Source: Isoetes taiwanensis
Lineage: Eukaryota > Streptophyta > Lycopodiopsida > Isoetales > Isoetaceae
Length of the DNA stretch: 64,000 nucleotides
NCBI GenBank assembly: GCA_021234155.1
Contig: JAJEKV010000028.1
Location: 13,096,134 to 13,160,133, forward strand
Direction: 5' to 3'
The notes beneath the pieces are model-generated. The model made no database searches, was not told the DNA's origin, and was given only the letters and a program-made list of their open reading frames with translations. The position numbers and the translations under genes were made by a program. Positions 8,629 through 20,580 of the stretch are shown one piece after another (position 1 is the first letter of the stretch; every line of letters starts with the position of its first letter).

Positions 8629-11600
8629 GAGGAGGGGAAACCCTAAAGGAGTATAAACATTTAAGTAGATCTTCGTAGTTGTTTTAAAAAAGTGGATGAA
8701 TTAAAATCCCAATGTAAATGCGTATATGTCTATTGTATATCTCGGGTGCTCACAGATATAGTGTAGAAACATGAGTTTAAAGTCATGTTTTACGGATTTA
8801 GCACTTAGATCAGAAAGCTCCTTCGCCGACTACCAAATGAGGAAGCAAGGAAGCACAACTATAGCCCAAGATCAAAATAGAAGAGCAAGTCACGAGGGAG
8901 AAACGACCGAGCCCAAGCAAACCGACTCCAAACGCCGGGAAGTGCCCTCAAGTAGAAGACCGCTTGTCCACCCAATGTCAGAATAAGAGACAACACCGGT
9001 CATGTCAAGATCATCAGCGCTACTGCACCAGGACATCGTCAGGGTGCACCACTACCTCTTGTGGCAGCGGCAACACCAGCGAACTTATGACACAGTGGCC
9101 TCAACAATAGAAGGAGGAGCGACCCGACATCAACGAGCCAACTAGGAAGGCAACATCTCTCGACAACCATAATTCCACCTTGTGGTAATATAGGGTGATG
9201 CGCTATGACGCGTGTATTAGATGGAGAGGCACTACGAAAAGGCCTTTGCGGCGAGGAGATATGCCTTCAACAACTAGGTTATGGCCGTCAAAGTACTCCT
9301 ACCGGTAATTAGAAGAAAAGAAGCCCGATCGTATCTCCGACATGAGGGACATCAAGCGCCCAAGGTAGAAGCACTCGACACCTTAGCGACAAGGATAGCA
9401 AGCTGAAGCACCAGCCGAAAAAAGAGAGTTCAAGATAATAGCCGGGCTATTCAACGACAAGGACTATATCTAAAGGCGGTACTTCTTCAACTCAAAGGGT
9501 CAAGCTGCGCAAATATAAGGATCCATCACCCGACAATATAGCGGCAGGGGAGGAGAGCCATGAAGCTTTACTTTGAGAGAGACCGACATGCATAGAGGGA
9601 CAAAGGTCGAGGCGAAAGCTGAAGAAGTGTTAGCAACCGACTTCTTCCAAGAGCTTCCTAGAGGCAACGGGGAGGATCAAAACCGGCGGGCACAATCAAA
9701 ACCACCGGAGGGTACCTCAAGACAAAGAAGGCGAGATATAGCGAGGAGCGTGACAACGTCAAGCCGGTGTCGAGGGATCAGCAAGGAAGATTGGAAGCTT
9801 CGATGGAGAACCAACTAGGTGAGGCAAGGCGAGGCGAGCCGATGACTTGCATGCGGACTTGCATGCAACTTGGTGACCCAAGGATCGGCGATTCAAAGAA
9901 CAAGCGGCGAGAAGAGAACAACTCGGAGGAGTATAGCCAAAGGAAGTCGCCACGACCTCAAAGAGCGCCTCCAAATAGCTTCAAGTATCATGAAGGGAAA
10001 CAATTACAGCCAGAAACAGAATCGGGAGGCTGACGAAATGTGAAGCATCAGCGACCAGCACACCTTTAGTTAGAATGTGATGCAAAGCGTGTTGTGCCAT
10101 AGCCGACAAACATCGGAGGGCCCAAGTATATCAACAAGTTACCGAGTGCTGGTGGCGTACAAATAGGAGGATATAGATCGTCAACACCATGCCCTTTGGA
10201 AGGAACACCGATGACATTACCAAGGAGTAGGTGTGCAACTCGAGCGGAGGCACAAGGGGGACTTAATAGCTCTATTAGTAATTGTAATTATGTAAGCTAT
10301 ATGCTTTGCATGTATAGTTCCCTTGTTATTTCTTCCCTCCCATAGCGTAACAAATCAAGCGAAAATGCGAAAGGGGTGAAGCAATCAACATCTTCAACAC
10401 TCTTGAACAACGCGATAACGACAAGAGGACTTCGATGTATGAGGCGTCGATATCGGATATAGAGTCATCCTTTAGCTGCCAAGACAAAGAGTTCAAGATG
10501 AAAGATCTTTTTCAAGCGGCGCCACCTTCGGGCTTTTGAAAAGCGGCATGGAAGATTTCAAGTGACCAACTACACCATCAAAGACCAGCAAGGAGAGGCT
10601 TCTAAGCGAACAAAGTCAACCTCTACATCAAAGGGGAGCCTTTGTCAAGGAGGCCCGGAAGTATCGGCGACTCGGAAGAGCGTACCTTGCAACTTCAAGC
10701 GGGCAAAGAGTGGATGAGCTTCTAGCAAGCTCGGGGATCTAAGGCCATGGGGCCTAGTAGATTAAATGTATGATGCGGTAACATCCATGTTGGGATTAGA
10801 AGCACTTCGGATATTCTCATTTGAAAGGATTGCCCCAATATTGAGCTAAGCGTCAAGGATTGGGAAGGAAACGCATAGGAGTGACTAAAATTATACACGA
10901 TTGTTACACGGACATCCAGCGTATTGAAACCACTTGGTGAGATTGATCACCTCGCTAAGAAGGAATCATTACTAGGATAATTGTTGACCATGTATAAAGC
11001 TAGTGCCTCCAAAAGAATAATCCAACCAAAAAAAAAGAAGTAATCTAACAAGTCAGGCCAACTTGTTACGATGGCATCAATTCGATTGGTAGGAATATTC
11101 AAGAGTTTAAATAACTAAGAAAGGGAAATCTCTAGAATATAAAAGAATAGTACATGTAAAGTAGATTTAAAATAAAATTATAGTAATCAAATAGTCTTTT
11201 TGAGACAAAAGGAATTGTCATAATGACAAAACCTTGTGGTTTGGAATCGTTCTAACTAAGTAGGTAATCCGCAACTATATTGAAATAAATGATAACATAA
11301 TATGTGCATCCATCTTAGATGGTTATATATGTTATCTAAGGATAGTAAATTAATGCGCTAAGTAAGAAGCATATAACCTCTTAAGGGGAGAGAATAGATA
11401 TGGCGTTGTGTACAAGCGTCATTGAAGAATCTTGAGGACCAATTTCTTTTTGAAGAAAGTGGGAGGGCTCAATCTTATGATTGAGCGTACTTGTATCGAA
11501 TTGACGACCCGTAGAATAGAGTTCACTCGGCAATGGCGAAGCGAATAGAAGCGTAAAATAGATAGATACCTTAGGCTCGGGGAGGCCTTCAGCGTGCGAG

Positions 11601-12838
11601 CCCGGCGTAGTAGCTAACTACACCAATGAAGTGGAGCAAAACTATGGGAGCAATGCAGCGACCAAGTCATCTCCAAATTACTCAACGCCGACTCAATGGG
11701 TGGATCGTCACTAGCCTTAGGTAAGGTGTGCGCATATATTATAAGCTTTAATGTGTCTTATAGATAAGTTAAATATAGATCCTAATAAGCTGCATAGAAA
11801 TTGATGCGTATATGTATCATACGGAAATAAGTTAAATAACAACGATAATGTGAGTTAGCATGTTAATTAATCCTTAGCGAGGGATGCAATTCCTTCCAAG
11901 GATAGCTATATGACCTCGAGGTCTTTATAAATATAAATAGAAAATAGAATTAGGATATACTTAAAGCATCTTAGGGATATACTTCAAAAAGGGTAATGCA
12001 AGACCCAAGGAAGAGAATAAGAAGCACATCTAATTCTTGTGTATGATAACTAAAACCTTCTCTATGTAACAATAGGTCTAAAATCAGGGTTATTGTTTAA
12101 ATAATCGCGATCTAAAAGTAATTAAATATTGTAAAGCTTAGAGTAAATATAATTGTACTATCGGAAGTAATGTATCCGATGCTATGATAACGTTAATTCA
12201 TAAATATTACGTTAAGGTAATTATGTTAATCACATGCATTAAAGGGAGCCAGCAAAAATCGGCTCAGGCATGTCGATTTGTGTTTAGATTAATTTCATGT
12301 GTAGTTAAGTATAATCTACGCATGCAACCTATGAGGTAAGGGTTGCATGCGTTGCTACCGATGATGAGATTACTACGGTGATCTCTAGGGCGTGGTGTAA
12401 TGTCAATGTAGGCATGACCAGCGTTTCTTGGATGAGTGGAAGGTAGATTAGAAAGTCTACTTCTGTTCCACGGAGGTAGACGACCTCGAGAGAAAGGAGG
12501 TCATTCAGGAATGCATTGATAGGAAAAGCACCTCTAGCCCCATATATGCTTTGATAGGAGGAATCGGCCTTCACGCCCATATCACGGGAAGGACCTATCC
12601 TCCATTTGGGCAACTAGGGTGTAGGCATGGCGGCATATAGGCATATAGGCATTTGTCTCCATGGCCATAATGGAAGATTCACCCTCTTCCTACGCCGTGC
12701 CGGGAGATTAGCCATGCATCCATGTAGATAGGTGGGGTGGTCACCATATAACCAAAATTTTATTAATAATTAAAATGGTTATAACGTAGTGACGATCTGC
12801 GGGCCAATAGAGCGCTCCGGAGGGTGAGGAGGTCGAGC

Positions 12839-12930
12839 TACGAAGACTTGCAACACAAATTTTGTTATAATGTGTTGCAAGGGATGAAGAGTACCTTAGA
12901 AGTGTAAATTTTTTATGAAATTGATAAACT
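12839..12930 (+). repeat. R1 repeat pair, copy 1, with 11-bp hairpin
   Basis: The copy contains CTTGCAACACA (12847-12857) and TGTGTTGCAAG (12871-12881), a perfect 11-bp inverted repeat with a 13-nt loop. The surrounding ~90 bp recurs at 13121-13215. Confidence 0.75.
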
Positions 12931-13120
12931 TTGATAAACTTAAATATTGTATTAAGTAAGGGCAATAATTACCTTGCGTGCATTAAGTTATGAAGTCATA
13001 AGTTAATTGGATAATAAAATAGTACAGTAATGTCTTAAACATTACCTTAGAGTAATTATAATAATTAAGATAGTAAGTGTGTAATTATAGATATTGTAAA
13101 ATTAATACAGGATTTTAAGG

Positions 13121-13215
13121 TGCGAAGACTTGCAACACAAATTTTGTTGGAATGTGTTGCAAGGAATGAAGAATAACTTAAATAATAATTGTATATGAAA
13201 GTGTTAAATTGGGAT
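13121..13215 (+). repeat. R1 repeat pair, copy 2, with 11-bp hairpin
   Basis: This is a direct repeat of 12839-12930. The hairpin arms are at 13129-13139 and 13153-13163. The pair lies shortly upstream of the polypurine tract. Confidence 0.75.
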
Positions 13216-13452
13216 AAACTAAATGTTGTGATAACTTGAAACTAATAAGTACCTTGTTTTTTTATAGAATTTACGATTTGACAAGTTATTTGATAATGTA
13301 ATGGCGTAATAATGATTTAAAAATATTGCCTTAAGGTAATCTTAATAAATGTGTAAGTATAATAGTAATAAATTGTATGCATCAAGTTGGTTGCGGGGCG
13401 GGGAAGAGCCCAAGGTGGGGAGACCCACGATCTTTGCGGGCGGCATCAATTC

Positions 13453-13465
13453 AAGGTGGGGAGAA
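13453..13465 (+). other. R1 polypurine tract
   Basis: AAGGTGGGGAGAA abuts the 3' LTR start (TGTGGCG) and is the expected plus-strand primer site. Confidence 0.85.
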
Positions 13466-15006
13466 TGTGGCGTCCAAAGATAACATACGGTATGAATCGT
13501 ATATTATAATCGACCGTCACTAGTACATGTCGACTCGGGCGACATGTACCGCGGCGGCCGTAAAGGGTAGTACCCTAGGGTGCGACCTTGTGAACCATTA
13601 TATTGCACATGTTAAAGCAACATGTGAATATAATCCCTTTTTGCCGCGTGGCAATGACCCATTGACCAAAAGGGACCAGCCCTAAATTCGTGGGGATAAA
13701 GGGGCATAAACCCTAAAAGGGAAACCCCTTCGGTTTCAGCCCCGAGTCTCGGATTGGAGCGGCAGAGGATGCATTTCCGCTGAACGGGGAGCATAGAAGT
13801 CGGATCTCGAGTGCGGCTCGATCCAAGATCGGCGGACTTCGAGATCGGCGGTATGGGCGCTTTCGAGGAGGAGTGGGAGCCAGCCAAGATGCGGGTGGGT
13901 GGTTGATTCAATAGGTAGATCCGAGTTATCGGGCCTCTTTCGGTGGGTTTAGCATCCATTCTTATCTATAGGCGACCCCTACTGACCTAAGAATGATAGA
14001 CACTAACAAAGGAACCTAACCATGTATGATTAGGTAGATTAGAATAGATGTATTCTATTATTTTCAGTTCTCTTGTGATGATGTTTTGACATTCTATCGC
14101 CACTCTTGTGTATTGGGAAGGGGGTAGAGGCCCCGAGCCCAAGTAGTTGTATGATCCTAGTTTTAGCCCATTAATTCCCAATTAATGCGGCTGTGCATAA
14201 GAACCCTTTGGGTGGGTGGCGGAGCTAGACCGGTGACAAGGGAGGGCTTGTCTAATCACGGTTGATCACCGGCGTATGGCGGCGGGGGAACAACGTGAGC
14301 TAGGCCTAATACCACGCTGCGTGAGGGGGGGTATGGGCTCGACACTCGTGGGGTGATCGTCATCTTCGGTGAGTTCAAGTCATTATCTGACGGTGGCTCT
14401 CTAGCTTCGCCCGTGATTAGCATGAACCTTACGGAGGAGAGATCTCCTCCGCCTCATTGGGCTGGGGAGATGCAACCCGATAGCGGTAGCCCCTACGGCT
14501 ATTCACCCGTGAGCTACGGTGGGGCTCCAATAGCACTGACCTATCACGCAAAGTATGCGGGGAGGGGCGGATGGAGTGGACTACCCAGCGACCATGTTCC
14601 TATGCCAGCCAAATCCATTTGCCATGAATTACATGCGCATTGCTATCACGGAGACCCCAAGCCGTCGGTCTTTCCCCATGAGTGCGAGTGCGGGTAGGAT
14701 TTCCCCATGTTATGTTGATGTCTTGATGTGTTGTTGCGGCCTCTTTGTGATATGGTGGACCACCCGCCGAGGTGGGTATGTTATTGTTGATTGATGTCAT
14801 GTGCTCATGTTTTGTTTACGCTTCGGCGGCTAGGTCGATCAGGGAGGCGGGATGAATGACACGTCCATTCTTCCCGTCGGGTTCTTAGCCACCATCAAGG
14901 GCCGATGTTAGGTGGGCGGCCTCATGTCGTGGCGGATCTTTGGTTTGAGGGATGATCTCCAGTTTGTATACGATCGGGGCATCGTATATGAGCTGGGGCC
15001 GTCACA
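13466..15006 (+). repeat. R1 3' LTR
   Basis: This 1541-bp LTR is homologous to 3645-5192 throughout, ends GTCACA and is followed by the TSD TCATG. Confidence 0.92.
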
Positions 15007-15011
15007 TCATG

Positions 15012-15695
15012 TCAAGATCATCAGCGCTGCACCAGGACATCGTCAGGATGCAACACTACCTCTTGTGGCAGCGGCAACACTTGATGAACTTATGACACGA
15101 GTGGCCTCAACAATAGAAGGAGGAACGACCCGACATCAACGAGCCAACTAAGAAGACAACATCTCGACGACCATAATTCCACCTTGTGATAATATAGGGT
15201 GATGCGCTATGACACGTGTATTAGATAGAGAGGCACGTAATGCCTTCAACAACTAGGTGATGGCTTCGTCAGGTACTCCTACCAGTAATTAGAAGAGAAG
15301 AAGCCGATCATATCTCCGACATGTGGCACATCAAATGCCCGAGGTAGAAGCATTCGACACCTTAACGACAAGGATAGCAACTGAAGCACCTTCGGCAAAA
15401 AGAGAGTTCAAGATAATAGCTAGGCTATCCAACGACAAGAGTATATCTAAGGCAGGTACTTTTTCAACTCAAGGGTCAAGCTGCGCAGATATAAGGATCC
15501 ATCATCCCGACGATATAGCCAGCAGGGAGGAGAGCCATGATGCTTTACTTGACAGAGAGACCGACATGCATAGAGGGACAAAAGTCAAGAACTGAAAGCT
15601 GGAGAAGTGCTAGCAACCGACTTCTTCCACGAGCTCCCTAGAGGCAACAGGAGGATCAAAACTGGCGAGCACAATCAAAGCCACCGGAAGGTACC
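15012..15695 (+). mobile_element. internal fragment of an R1-family copy, right half
   Basis: This continues the sequence of 2927-3644 and matches R1 9004-9698. Homology ends exactly at GGTACC, where a new element starting TGTTGCCC begins, so it was cut by insertion of Gypsy element GA. Confidence 0.85.
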
Positions 15696-17433
15696 TGTTG
15701 CCCTTGGCAACATTATTATGATTTGCATGCAGTAATGATTAACAAAAATTGCAGGACATGGATACAAAACATGCTTATTCCAAACTATAAAGTTGCAGAG
15801 ACTGAGAGAATCATGTGTGAGGAGCAGTAAAGAAAAAACGGCTACATTACCAGAAGCAGAATACGTAAGTGTGTTGAATTTCAATGATTTCTATTTCTCT
15901 TATTATATTGGGACCTATGCCTAAGTTATCTATTCTCCATTTGCTCATTATTCACATTTTTATCCTTAACACACATTCAATAATCCAAAACATGCTATTT
16001 TCCTATGCTCTCATTATTTTTTCCTTCAGCATGTGGTTAGCTGGCATCCTTTGATTTACCTTGTTTCCTTGTTCTAATTTCCCTGACTATGATGGACCCA
16101 TCCCAAATTTATTGTGCTCCACATGACAACGGCATACCCAATTGTTCTATATGGCTATCACTTGGAATATAGGCACACAAAGAAATGGTTCTAATTGATC
16201 CATCCACATATGGCAACGGCATACCCAATTGTTCTAGATATTGTTCTGTGGCTCTCATTTGAAATATGGGCACACAAAGAAAAGGTTATACATTTTATAG
16301 CCAAGAAAAAAACAAAAAAAAAAAAGGGAGAAAGCCATGACGTTTTTACGGTTCAAAGAACCCTAAACTTTTTTTGTCTCACCGCTTCTGTATCTGCATT
16401 CCCTTGAATCATGCCTTGCCGATCTCCCCAGATGCACACCTGTATCATCCATCCATCGCTTGCTTCACCGCTTTCCATAATCTATCCCCGTGGCAAAGAT
16501 CCGCAAAGATCCCAGTCTAATAGGAGAAATAGAAGGAAGGAACGAATTACAAAAAGGGGGCAGAAGAAGAAGAAGGGGTAGGCTTCTTGCAGGTCAGATC
16601 ATTGAACCAATTTTTTCAGCATCTCTTCACATTGTTAGCAGTATATGTAAGACGAAGATCGGCAACATTTTATCAGAAATCAGTCACAGAGAGGTTTTCC
16701 TTGATTGGATCAAGGAGACAATCTTTTTTTTTTGTTCTAAGGGCAGAGGTTCTCCATGACGATTTGCTCTGTATTGCAGCCGGATATGAGCTGAGCAGAG
16801 CAACAACAGGGCATGGGCTGAGCAGAACAAGTTCATTAGGGGCAACCAATAACAGTAATTCCAGAGGTATATTCAGCATTGAACACAAATTTCAGGTTTT
16901 TCTTGAACTGCTCAGAATACTGTGCATATTTGATGCATGAGGTTCTCCTTGTATGGCTTCCTATTATTTAGAACTGCAGTATGCACAAGCAGAGTGTAAT
17001 TTGAAATTGTCAGGTGTATCTGCAAACTCCAGGACATATGTTCAATGCTGGACACAATTGCAAGTTCCAGAATTTTAGTCTTATATCTGTATACCTTCTT
17101 ACAGGTTCTGGAACTGCACAGAAAATCTGAAGCATATATTGTATCTTGCCTTGTTTGGGAATGTAAGAAAATCGATTGTGTGCTCAATTGTTAATTGAAT
17201 CTGAGTTAGTTATTTACATTTCCAGCAATTGCAAAGCTGTGCATTATACTATTTGGAAAGAAACTCAGCGTAATATTGATTGGCAATTATGAATTAGTTA
17301 TATTAGGAGTGATTCTCCTCACGAATCTGGAGGTCCATATCATATTGTTGATCCTATAGCCAGGTAGGGTTAACAGTTTTGGAGGTCCTACCGGGATTCT
17401 CTTAATACCTGGCAAGAGTAAGTTGGATTGTCA
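15696..17433 (+). mobile_element. GA 5' end: probable LTR and leader
   Basis: The sequence starts TGTTGCCC at an abrupt junction within R1-type sequence, as an LTR should, and leads to the GA gag. I cannot place the LTR end or a convincing PBS, and the 3' LTR is not in the window. A ~75-bp tandem duplication lies at about 16118-16285 (shared blocks GGCATACCCAATTGTTCTA and GGCACACAAAGAAA). The remainder shows no gene. Confidence 0.55.
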
Positions 17434-19005
17434 ATGGGTCCCAAAAGATCTGGAGATACTGGAGATTGTGCTGCACCATCAACACCAATTCCCACATCAA
17501 TGCCAACTCCTACCATATCACAAATGGCAGCAGCCACTACACTTCTTGGAGTGTCACCTCCTCTTAATCATGTACACCTTTATCAAATTGAAGTAACATT
17601 ACCTGTCTCTCCACCACTCTTTGATGGCTCCTCAAACCCTTTAGAATACTTGCTGCAATTTGAAGAATATTACACTGAGTATGGGCGAAAAAAAGGTGAC
17701 AAAGTGGATGTCTTTGGAGAAGCCAGAACTTGGTTTCAATATCAAGCAACCTGCGCCCCTCACATATGGGACACCTTAAGTCAAAGCTTCATGGAGAGAT
17801 TTGGAGTAGCAAGCTCTCAAGGTGAGTTAGTTCAAGAACTTCATACCTTTTGTCTAAAAAGAGGCGAAAGTGTTCCAGCTTATGTTGAAAGGTTCCATGC
17901 ATATATTTTAAGGTGTAAAAAACAAGGTGTGGAAACTCCTACCTTACATGTGGTGCAATTTTTCATTTTGGGTCTTAAGCCATTACACAAAGTATATCGC
18001 AAGATGTGCAAGTTGCAGAATACAGGGGCATTGGACTCCATACAAAAGGCCTTTTCCAAAGCCGTGGAGATCTCAAAACTTATGCAGTCTCTCCCGGATG
18101 AAGATCATGGGACTTCACATTTTTATCCAGATTGGGAGCAAGAACCAGATTCTGTACAACCATGTTATACCATCCAAAAGGATAAAAAAGTTAAATTTGA
18201 AGAAGAAATTCGAGCTGAGGTTTCTAAAGCTACAGATAGGCTTGAATCTGGCATGCAAACATTAATGGAAGTTTCCAAGCAGCTGGCGGAGGTTATGAAG
18301 ATACAGCAGCAAGCTACACAAGTAAGCACTTGCAATTTTTGTAAGAGATATGGCCATAATGAGGATAATTGTTATGGAAGACCATGCCCGAAGTGCATGA
18401 AGAGAGGCCACTATGGAAAGGAATGCCCCATCTGCTTTTTCTGCAAGGAGGTGGGCCATAGTGAACTTCGATGCAGTGTAAAAGAGTATATGATGAAGCA
18501 AGAAGCAGCAAGAATGGGTAAGAAATCTGATCAGTCAAGTAGTGCTTCAATGTGTTATCTAGAGCTGCAAGGTGAAGAAGGGGGGGATGTTTTGGCTGTC
18601 CACACTCGTTCCCAACACCATGGTTTATCCAATAGAGCCTCAATGAACTCATCTCATGCAGATAAGGTCGCAGGTCCGGTTACAAGCAGTAAAAGTAGTC
18701 CTAATGAGTTGGAATCACTAATGAAGGCATCAAAGTTGACATTGGATATATATACCTTGCTGAAAATTGCACCTACTTATAGGGAATATTTGTCTAAAAT
18801 GTTTGAACATGAAAACTTGGAGCAAGATACCTCCACTAACCTTGTGATCCCTCAAGAAGAAGTGGATCCTGGGATATTTTCATCGGAAGCTACAATTGGA
18901 GATAGCCTCTTAAGCAATGTAATTTTAGATGGTGGTTCTGGTCTCAATGTTATGCCGTATCATTGCAACAACTGGGGCTTCATATTGATAAACGTACATC
19001 TGTAA
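17434..19005 (+). CDS. gag: GA Gag and N-terminal part of protease
   Basis: The first ATG in frame is at 17434 (MGPKRSG). The protein has a Pro/Thr-rich N-terminus, then a retrotransposon Gag capsid-type region (LFDGSSNPLEYLLQFEEYY, W..F...F, ending near residue 220). Three consecutive CCHC zinc knuckles follow at about 18331-18477: CNFCKRYGHNEDNC, CPKCMKRGHYGKEC and CFFCKEVGHSELRC. The frame then enters the protease with the active-site motif LDGGSGLNVM (Asp codon at 18928), where many Gypsy elements have D-S/T-G. The frame is lost just afterwards, and the continuation is in the frame of 18963-20024. Gag packages element RNA; the protease cleaves the polyprotein. Three knuckles is more than the one or two usual for Gypsy gag. 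Confidence 0.9.
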   Translation: MGPKRSGDTGDCAAPSTPIPTSMPTPTISQMAAATTLLGVSPPLNHVHLYQIEVTLPVSPPLFDGSSNPLEYLLQFEEYYTEYGRKKGDKVDVFGEARTWFQYQATCAPHIWDTLSQSFMERFGVASSQGELVQELHTFCLKRGESVPAYVERFHAYILRCKKQGVETPTLHVVQFFILGLKPLHKVYRKMCKLQNTGALDSIQKAFSKAVEISKLMQSLPDEDHGTSHFYPDWEQEPDSVQPCYTIQKDKKVKFEEEIRAEVSKATDRLESGMQTLMEVSKQLAEVMKIQQQATQVSTCNFCKRYGHNEDNCYGRPCPKCMKRGHYGKECPICFFCKEVGHSELRCSVKEYMMKQEAARMGKKSDQSSSASMCYLELQGEEGGDVLAVHTRSQHHGLSNRASMNSSHADKVAGPVTSSKSSPNELESLMKASKLTLDIYTLLKIAPTYREYLSKMFEHENLEQDTSTNLVIPQEEVDPGIFSSEATIGDSLLSNVILDGGSGLNVMPYHCNNWGFILINVHL

Positions 19006-20024
19006 TTCTGAAAAATTTTACTAATGGAAAAGTAAGTCCCATAGGCATGGTCACTAAGGTGCCTGTCAATGTTCAGGGGATCACAGTTGCTACAAATTTT
19101 CTAGTGGTCTCTTTTGGACATCCTGGTACTGATTCAGATACATATGATCTATTGCTTGGAAGAGTTTGGCTAAAAACCGTGGATGCTAGACCTTTATGGT
19201 CTCAAGGCATATGTACTATTTCTGATGGGATCAAAACTATTACCTTGTATAATAAAGAGGGCAATAAATCTGTCATCCCAAAGGAGACATTAACAATCGA
19301 CACTGAAGATTACTTACAGCCAAAGGCTTGTGGGATTTATACCATTGCGGGAGTGATGGTGGAATGTGATTGCCTAGATAAGAGTTTGGATAGAAAAACT
19401 GCTACTCTATGGTTTAATGGAGGAATATCATGCAAGGCAAATATGGCAGTGGTTAGTATTGTGATTAAGGATAAGGAGGGACTCATAATTGCAAAAGCTA
19501 GCAAAATGTTAACAGGAATGACTTCCAACGCAGCTGAATATGAAGCACTTTTGTTGGGATTAGAGGAAGCAAGAAAAGTAGAAATTACTGAGCTTAAGAT
19601 CTTTGGGGACTCGCAGTTGGTTTGCAGGCAAGTATTAGGGGAGTATCAAACTCGAGATATTGGGATGGCTCGATATAGGGATCAGGTTCTTCACGCCCTT
19701 GAATGCTTTAGTGCTTGGGAACTTAACCATGTGGCTAGATCGCAAAACTATGAGGCTGATGCAGTTTGTCGGAAAGCTTTGTTACAACACTTAAGTGAAG
19801 ACGCAATTAAAGAAGAAGAAGTTGAGGAGAAATGGTTGCAAGGACTTCATCCCATATTGACTATTGATGTGGCCCAGGAAAAAGAAGTGCAAGAGCTCAT
19901 CATTATCAAAGGGGAAGAAAAACGAGCAATTACCGTTGGCATTCAGCTCAATGAAGGTGAACTCAAGTATTTGCAAGGTCTATTTCAAAAGATGAATGAA
20001 ATATTTGCTTGGGACTATGGATAG
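18963..20024 (+). CDS. pol: GA protease C-terminus and RNase H placed before RT
   Basis: Residues 1-75 complete a retropepsin-like protease (YDLLLGRVWL motif). Residues ~147-275 (about 19401-19787) form an RNase H of the plant/archaeal type: WFNGGISC, SNAAEYEALLLGLEEA, IFGDSQLV and NYEADAV. The catalytic set D-E-D-D is N152, E192, D216 and D266, so the first Asp is replaced by Asn (one-base change). The frame ends at TAG (20022-20024) just before RT (EIFAWDYG then stop, LKGIPKDV). In standard Gypsy pol the order is PR-RT-RNase H-INT. Here an extra RNase H lies between PR and RT, and a decayed one follows RT. Confidence 0.85.
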   Translation: MQQLGLHIDKRTSVILKNFTNGKVSPIGMVTKVPVNVQGITVATNFLVVSFGHPGTDSDTYDLLLGRVWLKTVDARPLWSQGICTISDGIKTITLYNKEGNKSVIPKETLTIDTEDYLQPKACGIYTIAGVMVECDCLDKSLDRKTATLWFNGGISCKANMAVVSIVIKDKEGLIIAKASKMLTGMTSNAAEYEALLLGLEEARKVEITELKIFGDSQLVCRQVLGEYQTRDIGMARYRDQVLHALECFSAWELNHVARSQNYEADAVCRKALLQHLSEDAIKEEEVEEKWLQGLHPILTIDVAQEKEVQELIIIKGEEKRAITVGIQLNEGELKYLQGLFQKMNEIFAWDYG

Positions 20025-20580
20025 TTGAAGGGCATACCTAAAGACGTTTGTGAATTAGAGATTAAGTTGAAACCAGGATCCAAGCCAGTTATTCAAAAAC
20101 TCAGGCGAATAAATCCCGCTCTAATGGAACTGATTGAGAAGGAATTACAGAAATTGTTAGGGGCTGGTCTGATTTTTGAGTGCATAAACCCATCTTGGGT
20201 CTCGTGCATAGTACCAATACTTAAAAAAAATGGCTCTCTTAGGATTTGTGTGGATTACCAAGAGTTGAACAAAGCTACTATAAGAGATTTCTTCCCTTTA
20301 CCATTCATGCAAGATCTTTTGTATGCCGTGGCTGGTAAAAGAATTTTACTCATTTCTAGATGGCTTCTCGGGCTTCAATCAAGTTGCCATCAAGGAAGAA
20401 GATCAAGATAAAACCGCGTTCATCACTCCTTGGGGTACTTTCGCTATGAGAAGGATGCCTTTTGGACTTACCAATGCTCCTTCAACTTTTCAAAGGGCCA
20501 TGACTATAGCCTTTAAAGCAATGCCCTCAGATCTGTTCAAGGTATTCCTAGATGATCTTTGTTTGGCAGCGAGTTGAGAA
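20025..20580 (+). pseudogene. pol: GA reverse transcriptase, fingers and palm
   Basis: The frame contains KKNGSLRICVDYQELNKAT (RT block with VDYR/Q-LN), then a frameshift near 20340. Continuing in another frame it has FLDGFSGFNQVAIKEEDQDK, TPWGTFAMRRMPFGLTNAPS and the catalytic box VFLDDL (FLDD, 20545-20556; YxDD family). A TGA follows at about 20575. The upstream end is separated from the PR-RNase H frame by an in-frame TAG (20022). Confidence 0.88.

Larger units (their letters stand above)
7391..13452 (+). other. R1 internal region without recognisable genes
   Basis: The frames are short and broken, and I find no zinc knuckle, DSG/DGG protease motif, YxDD box or integrase motif on either strand. 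Positions 8281-9003 and 9004-9720 are duplicated outside R1 at 2927-3644 and 15012-15695. From about 10900 to 13380 the sequence is strongly A/T-rich. This is the bulk of what makes R1 look non-autonomous. Confidence 0.6.
3645..15006 (+). mobile_element. R1: complete LTR retrotransposon, 11.4 kb, non-autonomous
   Basis: Two LTRs (3645-5192 and 13466-15006) begin TGTGGCG and end GTCACA. They are flanked by the 5-bp duplication TCATG (3640-3644 and 15007-15011). A tRNA-Met PBS follows the 5' LTR and a purine tract precedes the 3' LTR. The 8.3-kb interior shows no recognisable protease, RT, RNase H or integrase, which fits a LARD-type element that depends on another element's proteins. The interior contains five hairpin repeats, an H3 C-terminal relic and the sequence of its own empty target site (near 9000). 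The LTR copies differ by many small indels, so the insertion is not recent. Confidence 0.92.
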
